A program made the position numbers and the translations under genes. Positions 11,401-19,125 of a stretch of DNA of 64,000 bases are shown here, in pieces. The stretch spans positions 62,001 through 126,000 of the forward strand of contig NZ_PPEG02000009.1 in the NCBI RefSeq assembly GCF_002899945.2. The letters run 5' to 3'. This DNA comes from Chryseobacterium viscerum (GTDB lineage: Bacteria; Bacteroidota; Bacteroidia; Flavobacteriales; Weeksellaceae). The notes under the pieces were generated by a model. It had not been told where the DNA came from, searched no databases, and was given only the letters and a program-made list of their open reading frames with translations. The number at the start of each line of letters is the position of its first letter. Position 1 is the first letter of the stretch.

Positions 11401-11815
11401 CCATTCCCACAAAGAAAGTTTTTCCAAGTCCGGCTAATCCTTTTGAGGTAATAAATTCCGCCTGGTCCTGTACAGTAAATCTATAGCTGGCAAAGAATTT
11501 TTTACTTCCTTTTACATATAATCCCATTGAGGTGGAAGTAAACAACCCGGATGGGGCAGAAGCAATCATCATATTGTTAGGGATGGTTACTTGTGTCGGA
11601 TTTCCTTTGCTTACCTGAACAGTAGAAATTACATTGTTGTTGTTATACACCTGTACAGAAAAGGGAATTGTTTCATTGGTTGAAAGGTAAAGATATCCTT
11701 TCGGTGTTCCAAGAAGACTGCTTGCCGACATAGGAGCGATCCAATGCTCAGAATCCAATTGTGCATTAGCAAATAAACAAAGAAAAGAGCAAATAGCCAG
11801 TAGAAATTTTTTCAT
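8468..11815 (-). CDS. T9SS type B sorted surface protein, paralogue 4 (long form)
   Basis: 1115 residues. A signal peptide (MKKFLLAICSFLCLFANA before Q) leads into LDSEHWIAPM, an IgGFc-binding-like region with ATEDNT and VPVERLGKDF, YGGYFAGFSSIPVI and an Ig-like module. It then carries about 165 more residues than paralogues 2 and 3: extra modules with CDDNFDG, YYLNQADANAG, CDNDLNG and FYTSLANAQAG motifs, also present in the partial gene at 1-2456. The CHU_C sorting domain ends the protein (ITPNGDGIND, DRYG, GTYWYIIRW, ends IKNRE). A -7 box TAAATTTG lies at 11835-11842. No clear terminator was seen between it and the next gene downstream. Confidence 0.92.
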   Translation of the reverse strand: MKKFLLAICSFLCLFANAQLDSEHWIAPMSASSLLGTPKGYLYLSTNETIPFSVQVYNNNNVISTVQVSKGNPTQVTIPNNMMIASAPSGLFTSTSMGLYVKGSKKFFASYRFTVQDQAEFITSKGLAGLGKTFFVGMAPNTTAKPYVNSTIGVTATEDNTTVTLSGYNPGVVFSDGISAPSRTFTINKGKSYILEAQSNLNPNNLAGLVGAKIVASKPITVTNGNFNSIYTTQNNTNVDVLMDQAVPVERLGKDFVMVKGNGPANSGMEAAVVIATVNNTKLTVNGILLNNVTLNAGQYYVVQGTNYVNQVNGNYNMSISANNNVYVYQLLAGTSSGTVYATGGMNFIPPLSCFLPKEINEIGFINKIGNDTFNTRLNIITQTGAAVTINGNPIAAGTGPAPVTGNPNWVTYSIPSVTGNITVASTKPVTAGIAAGNGAVGYGGYFAGFSSIPVITKTGDCYNGVLLSVESGYDAYQWYLNGTLINGATSPSINPDLYGSGVYTCYITRTNCESRLTAEFDYTVCPPITTTTYDIGSCATKIINPVLSNSTQAVDPTNTSIIVHPTNGTVFVNPTTGQITYTPNAGITTNTSDTFTYYIQGTGNPAAFEYFKIIINTHVFQVTNASLTSCAAANGNGTFNLTTAIITQEPGAVVTYFTNANLTGQIANPAAYSGQSGTIYVNVTSYGCSKTATITLNTYPTPNLNTSNFNTAICDDNFDGVVNVNFTNVTPQIVTNPANFIVKYYLNQADANAGNNNNLPANWTFTANTIVYVRVSGVVGECPPALGQINFTIGNKIPLITNNGQADICDNDLNGSEAVNLNDYKALFTTDPGVILSFYTSLANAQAGLNPIAASQTLTSFSNVFYVRFQSSTACTNTAVLTLTLKTPKKSTQLRDQVICSNEKIMLDAGPGFTSYLWSTGATSQNISAGAGTYYVDLGFNGCVYRQYVNVTTSQAPIITKIDVVGSTATIFVTGGTAPYKYSLNGFDYQASNVFTGLSRGLHTVYVLGSDGCSHVTKEFLVLNLINTITPNGDGINDVLNYSELRIKQNVTIEIADRYGASVYKSSDKNYTWDGKSNGRNLPTGTYWYIIRWTEPDTKLPVSYSGWLLIKNRE

Positions 11816-11963
11816 GCGTTATTATATGGGGCCGCAAATTTAAACATTAATAATCAATTTTTTATACAAAAAAAACTTTGAAATCGTGATTGTTGTGTAA
11901 TTATCGAATATTTAAAACTCTCGTCATATTGTGTTAATAATAACGCCTTTTTAGAATAAAAAA

Positions 11964-11986
11964 ATCCCGGTGAACTTCACCGGGAT
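11964..11986 (-). terminator. Intrinsic terminator of tsf
   Basis: 11-bp GC-rich arms (ATCCCGGTGAA) with a minimal loop and a T-run on the minus strand. It lies 24 nt past the tsf stop. Confidence 0.85.
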
Positions 11987-12009
11987 CTCATATTTTTTTA
12001 AAAGATGGA

Positions 12010-12834
12010 TTATAAGCTTACTCTTACAAATCCTGTTACTTTTAGGTCTGCGTTTACAGATTTTACGTAATCAGCAACTGAGATACTTGAGTCTTTAATA
12101 AAGTCTTGGTGTACCAAAGTGTTGTCTTTGTAGAATCTCTGCATTTTACCTTTAAGAATATTGTCGATAATGTTTGCAGGCTTACCTTCTTCAGTAAGTT
12201 TGTGTCTTTCGATCTCTAATTCTTTGTCGATAGTCTCCTGAGAAACTCTAGTTTCGTCCAAAGCGATTGGGTTCATAGCAGCAACCTGCATAGAAACAGA
12301 CTTAGCAGCTTCGTCAGATCCGTCTACCTTAGCAGAAAGAGAAGTGATTGCAGCAATTTTGTTTCCAGCGTGGATATAAGCTCCTAAGAAATCTCCTTGG
12401 ATTCTTTCGAAAGAACCGATCTCGATTTTTTCACCGATAACTCCTGTTTGCTCAATTAATTTGTCAGCAACAGTAAGTCCGTGGAAATCTGTAGCCAAAA
12501 GTTCTTCTTTAGTAGCAGCGAAAATTGCCATTTCAGCTAATTCGTAAGCTAGTTCGATGAACGCTTCGTTTTTAGCAACGAAGTCAGTTTCGCAGTTTAG
12601 AGAGATTACCACACCTAAAGTGTTGTCCTCGTTTACTCTTGCGATTACTGCACCTTCAGCAGATTCTCTGTCAGCTCTGTTAGCAGCAACTTTTTGTCCT
12701 TTTTTTCTAAGGATATCTACCGCTTTTTCGAAGTCTCCTTCAGCTTCAACTAAAGCTTTCTTGCAGTCCATCATACCTGCACCTGTTTGGTTTCTCAATT
12801 TTGCTACGTCTGCAGCAGCTGGTGTATAAGACAT
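12010..12834 (-). CDS. tsf: Translation elongation factor Ts
   Basis: EF-Ts exchanges GDP for GTP on EF-Tu during protein synthesis in the cytoplasm. The 274-residue product starts with the UBA-like domain (residues 1 to about 45, with AAADVAKLRNQTGAGMMDCK) and carries the EF-Tu-contacting TDFVAKNE motif at 83-90, followed by the core dimerisation region. Length is usual for the family. In most bacteria tsf follows rpsB, but here the upstream neighbour is a divergent unrelated gene 145 bp away. The gene has its own -7 box (12897-12904) and its own terminator, so it is probably monocistronic. Confidence 0.97.
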   Translation of the reverse strand: MSYTPAAADVAKLRNQTGAGMMDCKKALVEAEGDFEKAVDILRKKGQKVAANRADRESAEGAVIARVNEDNTLGVVISLNCETDFVAKNEAFIELAYELAEMAIFAATKEELLATDFHGLTVADKLIEQTGVIGEKIEIGSFERIQGDFLGAYIHAGNKIAAITSLSAKVDGSDEAAKSVSMQVAAMNPIALDETRVSQETIDKELEIERHKLTEEGKPANIIDNILKGKMQRFYKDNTLVHQDFIKDSSISVADYVKSVNADLKVTGFVRVSL

Positions 12835-12896
12835 AATATCTATTATTTTTTTTATTTAAGATTAGTATTAATTTTTAGCTTAAATTTAGAGCAGTG

Positions 12897-12904
12897 CAAA
12901 GATA
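12897..12904 (-). promoter_or_regulatory. -7 box TATCTTTG of tsf
   Basis: An exact TAnnTTTG match on the minus strand, 63 nt upstream of the tsf ATG. The -33 element is weak. It supports separate transcription of tsf without rpsB. Confidence 0.5.
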
Positions 12905-12979
12905 ATGATTTTAATGATAAACTAAAAAATGACTTTTCACGTTATTAATATATTTAATACTATTTTAAAGATTTGATTA

Positions 12980-13753
12980 ATGAAAAAAATCTTATTCCTC
13001 CTATTTATATGCATTTTCTCACTTGGTTTTTCCCAAAAAAAGAAAAAAACAAAATCTAAAGCTGTTGTTGAAAAAGAAACTGTAATCATCTATACAGAAC
13101 AGGAAGCAGAGATTTCAAAAGAGGCAAGAGTCATTGCCGGCTTTTTGAAACAGAATCCGGGACACGCTAAAACAGATTTTTTTAAAAGAAAACTGATTGA
13201 TATTATTATGGCAGGTAATTCTCCCGAAGCAAAGCCTACTATAAAACCGATCAGTAAAGAAAAAATTGAAAATATCGTAAAGAATAACGAGCTAAACAGT
13301 GGTAAAACAGTCGCAGCGAATAAAACCTATACCGCTAATGGTAAGCCTGTTTCTAATAATACAGCTGCTGCTATTGATGCTTTAAAAGAAGAAAGAAGAA
13401 CGACCTATGCTTCAGTAGGTTCAGTAGGTTCTGCGGCAAAGACTGCGGGAACCTCTAAATCTGAACCAAGCGAAGAAAATAAAAGAAGGGCAGCCATGCT
13501 GACTCATCTCTTTAATAATGATGTCAATAAAAGTGAAGCGTACGTCAATATTAAAAACAGATCAGCCTGTAACCTTATTGTAAAAATAAGCGGCAAAAAA
13601 TATTATAACCTAACTGTTCCTGCAAAAGGAGAAAACTTTATTTTGGTAGATAAAGGTGAATATGTCATGACAACCATGGTGTGTGATGCCAAATATTCTT
13701 CTTTAAAGAAAATTGAACAGGATATTGAAATAGCATTGAACGTTGCAGAATAG
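12980..13753 (+). CDS. Small exported protein of unknown function
   Basis: 257 residues with a signal peptide (MKKILFLLFICIFSLGFS before Q) and a lysine-rich stretch right after it. The middle is low in complexity (Ala, Ser, Thr, Asn). The C-terminal 70 residues look folded: AYVNIKNRSACNLIVKISG, then a YYNLTVPAKGENFILVDKGEY segment, with single cysteines near RSAC and TMVCDAKYSS that could pair. The shape suggests a small beta-domain on a flexible stalk in the periplasm or outside. It may belong to a Chryseobacterium DUF family, but I cannot name it with confidence. It is divergent from tsf and ends at a strong terminator shared with accA. Confidence 0.75.
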   Translation: MKKILFLLFICIFSLGFSQKKKKTKSKAVVEKETVIIYTEQEAEISKEARVIAGFLKQNPGHAKTDFFKRKLIDIIMAGNSPEAKPTIKPISKEKIENIVKNNELNSGKTVAANKTYTANGKPVSNNTAAAIDALKEERRTTYASVGSVGSAAKTAGTSKSEPSEENKRRAAMLTHLFNNDVNKSEAYVNIKNRSACNLIVKISGKKYYNLTVPAKGENFILVDKGEYVMTTMVCDAKYSSLKKIEQDIEIALNVAE

Positions 13754-13772
13754 AACAGAAGAAAACTAAAGA

Positions 13773-13804
13773 AAAAAGGTTAAGAAGAAATTCTTAACCT
13801 TTTT
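13773..13804. terminator. Bidirectional terminator between the exported protein and accA
   Basis: Arms AAAAAGGTTAAGAA and its complement around a GAAA tetraloop, with A and T tracts on both sides, between two converging genes. Confidence 0.9.
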
Positions 13805-13809
13805 ATTTT

Positions 13810-14766
13810 TTATCCTTTAAACTGACCCATCGCAATGAATTTATCTTGTCTCTGGGTTTCAAGCTCCTGTCCTGTAAATTTGGAGAAAGCTTTGATATTT
13901 TGTAAAATAGAATTTTTCAAGTTTAAATAAGTTGTCTCCTGGTCATAATGAGCACCTCCAAGCGGTTCCTCAATAATCCCGTCGATGAACTTTTCTCTTA
14001 AAGCATCTGCTGGAGTAAGGTTCAATGCATTGGCTGCATCTTCCTTGTGATCCCAGTTTCTCCATAAGATAGAAGAACAGCTTTCAGGTGCGATTACGGT
14101 ATACCAAGTGTTTTCCAACATATATACTTTATTTCCTACACCTATTCCTAATGCTCCACCACTGGCTCCTTCTCCGATGATGTAAGTGAAGATTGGCGTT
14201 TTCAGCTGAACCATTTCAAAAATGTTTCTTGCAATAGCTTCTCCCTGTCCTCTTTCTTCAGCTTCCAATCCTGGATAAGCTCCCGGTGTATCTACTAAAG
14301 TTACCACAGGAATATTGAATTTCTCAGCAAGCTTCATTAGTCTTAAAGCTTTTCTGTATCCCTCCGGATTTGGCATTCCAAATCTTCTATACTGTCTTTC
14401 TTTAGTTGTTCTCCCTTTTTGAGTCCCTAAGATCATTACTTTTTGACCGTCAAGGGTAATCAATCCTCCAATCATAGCCGGATCATCAGCAAAATTTCTG
14501 TCTCCGTGAAGCTCTAAGAAACTGCCTTTATCCGCCATTCCGTGGATGTAGTCTAAGGTATAAGGACGATCTGGATGACGAGACATTTGTACTCTTTGCC
14601 AAGGGGTAAGATTTCCATAGATTTCTTTTTTCTTTTCTAAAATCTTATCCTCAATCTGGCTGCATGCTAATTTTACATCAACACCACTTTCTTCTCCTAC
14701 TAAAGAACACGTCTGGTATTGATCCATCAATTCTTTGATAGGAAGTTCGAAACTTAAATATTCCAT
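13810..14766 (-). CDS. accA: Acetyl-CoA carboxylase carboxyltransferase, alpha subunit
   Basis: With AccD this subunit moves the carboxyl group from carboxybiotin (on AccB) to acetyl-CoA, giving malonyl-CoA for fatty-acid synthesis. The 318-residue length matches AccA. Visible family features are SRHPDRPYTLDYI, ELHGDRNFADDPAM, TLVDTPGAYPGLEAEERGQ and the oxyanion-hole-like GEGASGGALGIGVGN. A -7 box TACATTTG is at 14790-14797. accB and accC lie about 17 kb away in this window, and accD is not present. gltX is upstream on the same strand with 49 nt between them. Confidence 0.97.
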   Translation of the reverse strand: MEYLSFELPIKELMDQYQTCSLVGEESGVDVKLACSQIEDKILEKKKEIYGNLTPWQRVQMSRHPDRPYTLDYIHGMADKGSFLELHGDRNFADDPAMIGGLITLDGQKVMILGTQKGRTTKERQYRRFGMPNPEGYRKALRLMKLAEKFNIPVVTLVDTPGAYPGLEAEERGQGEAIARNIFEMVQLKTPIFTYIIGEGASGGALGIGVGNKVYMLENTWYTVIAPESCSSILWRNWDHKEDAANALNLTPADALREKFIDGIIEEPLGGAHYDQETTYLNLKNSILQNIKAFSKFTGQELETQRQDKFIAMGQFKG

Positions 14767-14789
14767 TTCTTGAAGTAAATTAAATCTTT

Positions 14790-14797
14790 CAAATGTA
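14790..14797 (-). promoter_or_regulatory. -7 box TACATTTG of accA
   Basis: An exact TAnnTTTG match 24 nt upstream of the accA ATG on the minus strand. It suggests accA can be transcribed apart from gltX. Confidence 0.45.
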
Positions 14798-14815
14798 TGA
14801 AAAATTATGGTTATT

Positions 14816-16324
14816 CTATTTAAAATTATTTATAGCATTGTTTATTCTGGAGACACTTTCCTCTTTACCAAGGGTTTCCAGAATATCCGGAACGTCCGGA
14901 CCTTTCAATTCTCCTACTAAAGACAATCGTAGTGGCATCATCACTTTACCCATACCCAATCCTTTGTTTTCAGCAAAATCATGCATGGTCTGCTTCAATG
15001 TTTCAGCCGTGAAGTCTGTAGCTTCAAAAGCAGATGCCAATTCTCCTAAAATTGCAGAAGTTTCGTCATTCCAAGCTTTTTTTGAAGCTTTTTCATCGTA
15101 AGACGTTGGAGCTTCAAAGAAGAATTTTCCGTTTTCATAGATGTCTTTCGGGAACGTTGCTCTTTCTTTCATCAGATGAATTACTTTCATCAGTTTCTCA
15201 TCAGAAGCCCCGGAAAAATCCAGATCTGTATTTTTCAGGATTTCAAGAATCTCTTCATCAGACTTCATCTGCATATACTGATGGTTGAACCACTCAGATT
15301 TTTCTTTACTGAATCTTGCACCAGCTTTGTGTACTTTATGAAGGTCGAATTCCTTGATCATCTCTTCCAAAGGAAGAATTTCTTTATCATCTGCAGGAGA
15401 CCATCCCAATAGTGCTACCATATTGATGAAAGCATCTGGAAGATAACCGTTTTCTCTGTATCCTTTAGAAATTACTCCTGTAACAGGATCTTTGAAATCA
15501 AGCGGGAATACCGGGAACCCGAATTTATCACCATCTCTTTTGCTTAATTTTCCTTTCCCTTCTGGTTTTAGAATTAAAGAAAGGTGTGCAAATTGTGGTG
15601 CTTCCCACTGCATTGCTTCGTATAAAAGTGTATGAAGTCCTAAAGAAGGCAGCCATTCTTCCCCACGGATGACGTGAGAAATCTCCATTTCGTGGTCATC
15701 AATGATGTTTGCGAAGTGGTAGGTAGGCATTCCGTCATTCTTTACCAAAACTTTATCATCTAAAGTATTCGTATTGACGGAGAACTTTCCACGAATGATA
15801 TCCTGAAGGTTCAATACTCTGTCAACAGGCATTTTGAATCTTACGACATAAGGAGTCTTTTCGTCCAATAATTTTTGAACTTCTTCTTCAGAAAGGGCAA
15901 GATTGTTTCTTAAACGGTTTCTGGTTTTGTTGTCATATGAGAAAACATCACCTTTTGCTTCGTACTCTGCACGAATTGCATCTAATTCTTCTGCAGTATC
16001 AAAAGCGATATAAGCATAATCTGTTTTTAAGATCTGCTCTGTATATCGATCATAGATATCTCTTCTTTCAGATTGTCTGTAAGGAGCATATTTCCCTCCT
16101 TTCTTAGGACTTTCATCAGGGATAATTCCACACCATTCTAAAGCTTCTTCTATATATTCTTCAGCTCCTTCTACATATCTTGCGGTATCTGTATCTTCAA
16201 TTCTTAATACAAACTCTCCCCCTTGATTTTTAGCAAAAAGATAATCATATAATGCAGTTCTTACGCCTCCCAAATGTAAAGGTCCTGTAGGACTTGGAGC
16301 AAAACGTACTCTTACTTTCTCCAT
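14816..16324 (-). CDS. gltX: Glutamate--tRNA ligase
   Basis: A class I aminoacyl-tRNA synthetase that charges tRNA-Glu. The 502-residue protein has the HIGH-like motif at 17-20 (PSPTGPLHLGG) and the KMSKS-like KLSKRDG at about residue 258. RIEDTD at about 42-47 is the usual GluRS glutamate-binding stretch. Length is typical of Bacteroidota GluRS. A -7 box TAAATTTG is at 16342-16349, 18 nt upstream of the ATG, so the 5' leader would be short. Confidence 0.97.
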   Translation of the reverse strand: MEKVRVRFAPSPTGPLHLGGVRTALYDYLFAKNQGGEFVLRIEDTDTARYVEGAEEYIEEALEWCGIIPDESPKKGGKYAPYRQSERRDIYDRYTEQILKTDYAYIAFDTAEELDAIRAEYEAKGDVFSYDNKTRNRLRNNLALSEEEVQKLLDEKTPYVVRFKMPVDRVLNLQDIIRGKFSVNTNTLDDKVLVKNDGMPTYHFANIIDDHEMEISHVIRGEEWLPSLGLHTLLYEAMQWEAPQFAHLSLILKPEGKGKLSKRDGDKFGFPVFPLDFKDPVTGVISKGYRENGYLPDAFINMVALLGWSPADDKEILPLEEMIKEFDLHKVHKAGARFSKEKSEWFNHQYMQMKSDEEILEILKNTDLDFSGASDEKLMKVIHLMKERATFPKDIYENGKFFFEAPTSYDEKASKKAWNDETSAILGELASAFEATDFTAETLKQTMHDFAENKGLGMGKVMMPLRLSLVGELKGPDVPDILETLGKEESVSRINNAINNFK

Positions 16325-16341
16325 TTCAATTTTAATTTTTG

Positions 16342-16349
16342 CAAATTTA
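16342..16349 (-). promoter_or_regulatory. -7 box TAAATTTG of gltX
   Basis: An exact TAnnTTTG match just upstream of gltX on the minus strand. Confidence 0.5.
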
Positions 16350-16728
16350 CTTAAAATTATGCGTTTACGAGATGATTTATAACCCGGTATTGGTTTTTTG
16401 ACTCTAACTTTTTTATTTATTTCTATAGATTTTCATGAAACACTGTTTAAAAGCGATCAATCGTATAATGACGAATAATTATTGTAAGCTATAAATGATA
16501 ATTTAAAATAAGGTGTTGTGAAAATATAAGCCCTATACTGGCGGATTGTGCTGGAAATAAAAGCTTCTGGCGTGTTTGATTAATTAGATTTTTCACTCTT
16601 TTTGTTTTCTTACATTACAAATAGTGATGAGTATGTCATTTATTAATAGGAGTTTAATTAAATGTTAAATTCACTAAATAATGATATATATCATTGTGCT
16701 ATTGCTTTTATCACTGCTTGTTGAATAT
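16350..16728. other. Gene-free stretch between gltX and the MACPF gene
   Basis: About 380 nt with no supportable coding region on either strand. It holds the divergent control regions of gltX and the MACPF gene, including a perfect 16-bp palindrome at 16680-16695. Nothing else was recognised. Confidence 0.6.
16680..16695. promoter_or_regulatory. Perfect 16-bp palindrome, possible operator
   Basis: AATGATATATATCATT is its own reverse complement. It ends 33 bp before the -7 box of the MACPF gene (16729-16736), where a regulator could touch the -33 region. AT-rich palindromes also arise by chance, so the role is inferred. Confidence 0.35.
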
Positions 16729-16736
16729 TATATTTG
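16729..16736 (+). promoter_or_regulatory. -7 box TATATTTG of the MACPF lipoprotein gene
   Basis: An exact TAnnTTTG match 21 nt upstream of the ATG at 16758. A TTG lies 24 nt further upstream (16702-16704). The box supports the start at 16758 over the in-frame ATG at 16734, which overlaps it. Confidence 0.55.
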
Positions 16737-16757
16737 CCGAAACTTTTAAATATTACT

Positions 16758-18143
16758 ATGAAAAAACAAATTTTATTTTGCTTCAGTAGTTTACTGATGC
16801 TTTTCATGAGCTCATGTTCTACAGAAGAGCTGAATACTGAAGTAACTCCCGACAGTCCAGCAGCAAAAAGCAATCGTTTATCGGCTGCCAAATTTGCAGG
16901 AGACGGGATTTATGACGTCTTAGGGCATGGTTATAATGTTGCCGGTGAATATGCCAATGCTACTGCAGCAGGTTTTAAAGTGATTGATATTGATCGTTTT
17001 AAAACAGAACAAGCGAACAGATTAGTGAGCGAAAACACATTCTCACAGGAATATGTTGAGGAATATGGTGAAAATGCAGAGTCATACTCTAAAATGGTTT
17101 CTACCAAAGTAAATGTTACAGCCGGTATTCCTTTGTTTAAGAAAACACTTTCAGTAGGATTCAATTCTGCAGTAACTACAAACAATAAGTTTGATGCAAA
17201 ATATATCTACGGAAGTTATAACCTGACGATCAGACAGAAAAGATTAAGATTCAATGCGACGACAGATATGTTGGGAGATTATCTGACTCCGGAATTTGTT
17301 CAGGATTTACAGACAAAAACTCCACAACAGATTGTACAGGACTACGGAACTCACGTAACACTTGATATCTATACAGGTGCTAAACTGGATGTTATGTTCC
17401 AGGCAGAAACAAGAAGCCAAAGCCGTGATCGTGCTGCAAGAATCGGGGTGAAAGTAGGGATGAAAGATATTTTTGATGTAGATGTTACAAATGATGTGAA
17501 CACTGCTGAATCATCCATGAACTATTCTAAAAAATTAGCCTATAAAACAAGAGGAGGAGACCCTTCAAAAGGATTGGTAGGAGATCTGAATCTTGATCAG
17601 ACAAATCCTAAAATTAATATTTCCAACTGGCAGAACAGCTCTAATGCAAGCAATTCAGTTTTGGTAGATTTTGGAAACAACGGATTGGTGATTATTTACG
17701 ATCTAGTGAAAGATGCGGCTAAAAAAGCTCAGCTTAAAGCTTATGTAGATCAATATCTTATTGACAATAAAGTGTATCTTGAATTCAACACCATTTCAAT
17801 TTACAGATATTACAACGGATTAGATCATTACTATACAAGAACTCCGGGAAGCTATAGCGGGTATTCTTTTGAAGGGATAGAGTTCAATGCATTCTTATAT
17901 AAAGCTCCAAACACTGTTCCTATTTACAGATATTATAACGGGAGAGATCACTATTATACAAAAACTCCGGGGTATTACCAGGGGTATGTAGAAGAAGGAA
18001 TTGAGTTTAATGCATTTGCAACTCAGCAGCCTAATACAGTTCCTATTTACAGATATTGGAATGGTAAAGATCATTATTATTCAAGATCAGGCGTAAGACC
18101 ATCTGGTTATGCTTCTGAGGGAATTGAATTCTATGCCTATTAA
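16758..18143 (+). CDS. MACPF (perforin-like) domain lipoprotein with three C-terminal Tyr-rich repeats
   Basis: 461 residues from the ATG at 16758; the ATG at 16734 would put extra residues before an evident lipoprotein signal (LLMLFMSSC, lipid Cys at residue 20). A MACPF core follows, with the signature YGTHV at about 196-200 preceded by TPQQIVQDYG. In this superfamily the domain assembles into membrane pores. From about residue 347 there are three copies of a 45-residue repeat: IYRYYNG..DHYYT..PG...GY..EGIEFNAF. It resembles the DUF5648-type repeat and may bind a surface ligand such as glycan. Bacteroidota MACPF proteins include the known antibacterial BSAP toxins; toxin activity here is an inference. 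Confidence 0.88.
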   Translation: MKKQILFCFSSLLMLFMSSCSTEELNTEVTPDSPAAKSNRLSAAKFAGDGIYDVLGHGYNVAGEYANATAAGFKVIDIDRFKTEQANRLVSENTFSQEYVEEYGENAESYSKMVSTKVNVTAGIPLFKKTLSVGFNSAVTTNNKFDAKYIYGSYNLTIRQKRLRFNATTDMLGDYLTPEFVQDLQTKTPQQIVQDYGTHVTLDIYTGAKLDVMFQAETRSQSRDRAARIGVKVGMKDIFDVDVTNDVNTAESSMNYSKKLAYKTRGGDPSKGLVGDLNLDQTNPKINISNWQNSSNASNSVLVDFGNNGLVIIYDLVKDAAKKAQLKAYVDQYLIDNKVYLEFNTISIYRYYNGLDHYYTRTPGSYSGYSFEGIEFNAFLYKAPNTVPIYRYYNGRDHYYTKTPGYYQGYVEEGIEFNAFATQQPNTVPIYRYWNGKDHYYSRSGVRPSGYASEGIEFYAY

Positions 18144-18170
18144 TTAAATATATTGATATTTTACAAGCAG

Positions 18171-18198
18171 ACCGTCTCATTTTTGGGACGGTTTTTTG
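18171..18198 (+). terminator. Terminator of the MACPF gene
   Basis: Stem ACCGTCTC with GGGACGGT (one G-T wobble) followed by TTTTTT, 28 nt past the stop. Confidence 0.85.
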
Positions 18199-18294
18199 AT
18201 GCAGTAACGAAGGGAATTTAATAATAAAGATTTTTTTTTCGCTGATAATGACAATACCGAAAGAATATTTCAGGCAGTCTTATCATTAAAAATG

Positions 18295-18302
18295 TATTTT
18301 TG
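18295..18302 (+). promoter_or_regulatory. -7 box TATTTTTG of the plus-strand glycosyltransferase set
   Basis: An exact TAnnTTTG match 23 nt upstream of the ATG at 18326. Confidence 0.45.
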
Positions 18303-18325
18303 TAACTTATAAATTTAGAGGATCA

Positions 18326-19123
18326 ATGAAAAAAGCAATCTGTCTTTTTATTGTAGGAGAGAAGTACTGGAAAATGTACAACAAAAATAGAGCAAGGTTT
18401 GAAAGCTATGCTAAAAAATGTGGAGCAGATTTAAAGATTATTGACAAACCTATGGATGATACTTTTCATCGTCCGCTTCTATCTCAAAAACTGCTGATTC
18501 CCGCAGAAACAAGAGATTATGATATGGTTCTTTTTTTGGATCTTGATATCATTATTTCAGATAAAGCACCTTCAATTTTTGATTATCTTCCGGAAGACAA
18601 ATACTTTGGCGCTATTTTGGATCCGAGAGGAACTGAAGAGTTCAAAAAAACCTGGGGACATATTCCAAGAATATTGGAAGAGACCAGTGAAATATATTTT
18701 ACAGATCGTCATTTTGAAATGAATCCTTTATTACAGGGAAGCATCAATGGCGGAGTATTTGTTTTCAGACCTGAAAAAGTGGCTGATATCTTTGAAGAAT
18801 ATTATTATTCAGATCATAATCAAGGGGAGCTGAATAGTTTTGAAGAAACGCCATTCGCCTATTTTTCCCAGATCAATAATTGGTTTGAAGCTTTACCCCC
18901 TGCATTCAATGTTCAGATTTTATACAAAATAAAAGGAACAGAACAAGGGAATGAAGTAGAAAATAACGAGAGAAAACTTCCGGGATTTTTCAGAAGATAT
19001 TACTACAAAAAAGCGGGAAGCTGCTTTTATCCCACGAAGAAATATAAAAATTATGTACAACAAATTATTGCTGAAAATTATTTCACCCACTTTTCCGGCA
19101 ATTATCCTATAATCTACAATTAG
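18326..19123 (+). CDS. Glycosyltransferase with a GT-A-like fold (GT8/glycogenin-like)
   Basis: 265 residues, no signal peptide or membrane segment. The nucleotide-sugar-binding region shows YDMVLFLDLDIIIS with a DLD (DxD, metal-binding) at 72-74, and NGGVFVFRPE further on is typical of GT8-like enzymes. The donor and acceptor sugars cannot be told from sequence. It is the first of three closely packed plus-strand glycosyltransferase genes (2-nt gap to the next), likely acting in the cytoplasm on a lipid-linked or LPS glycan. Confidence 0.8.
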   Translation: MKKAICLFIVGEKYWKMYNKNRARFESYAKKCGADLKIIDKPMDDTFHRPLLSQKLLIPAETRDYDMVLFLDLDIIISDKAPSIFDYLPEDKYFGAILDPRGTEEFKKTWGHIPRILEETSEIYFTDRHFEMNPLLQGSINGGVFVFRPEKVADIFEEYYYSDHNQGELNSFEETPFAYFSQINNWFEALPPAFNVQILYKIKGTEQGNEVENNERKLPGFFRRYYYKKAGSCFYPTKKYKNYVQQIIAENYFTHFSGNYPIIYN

Positions 19124-19125
19124 TT

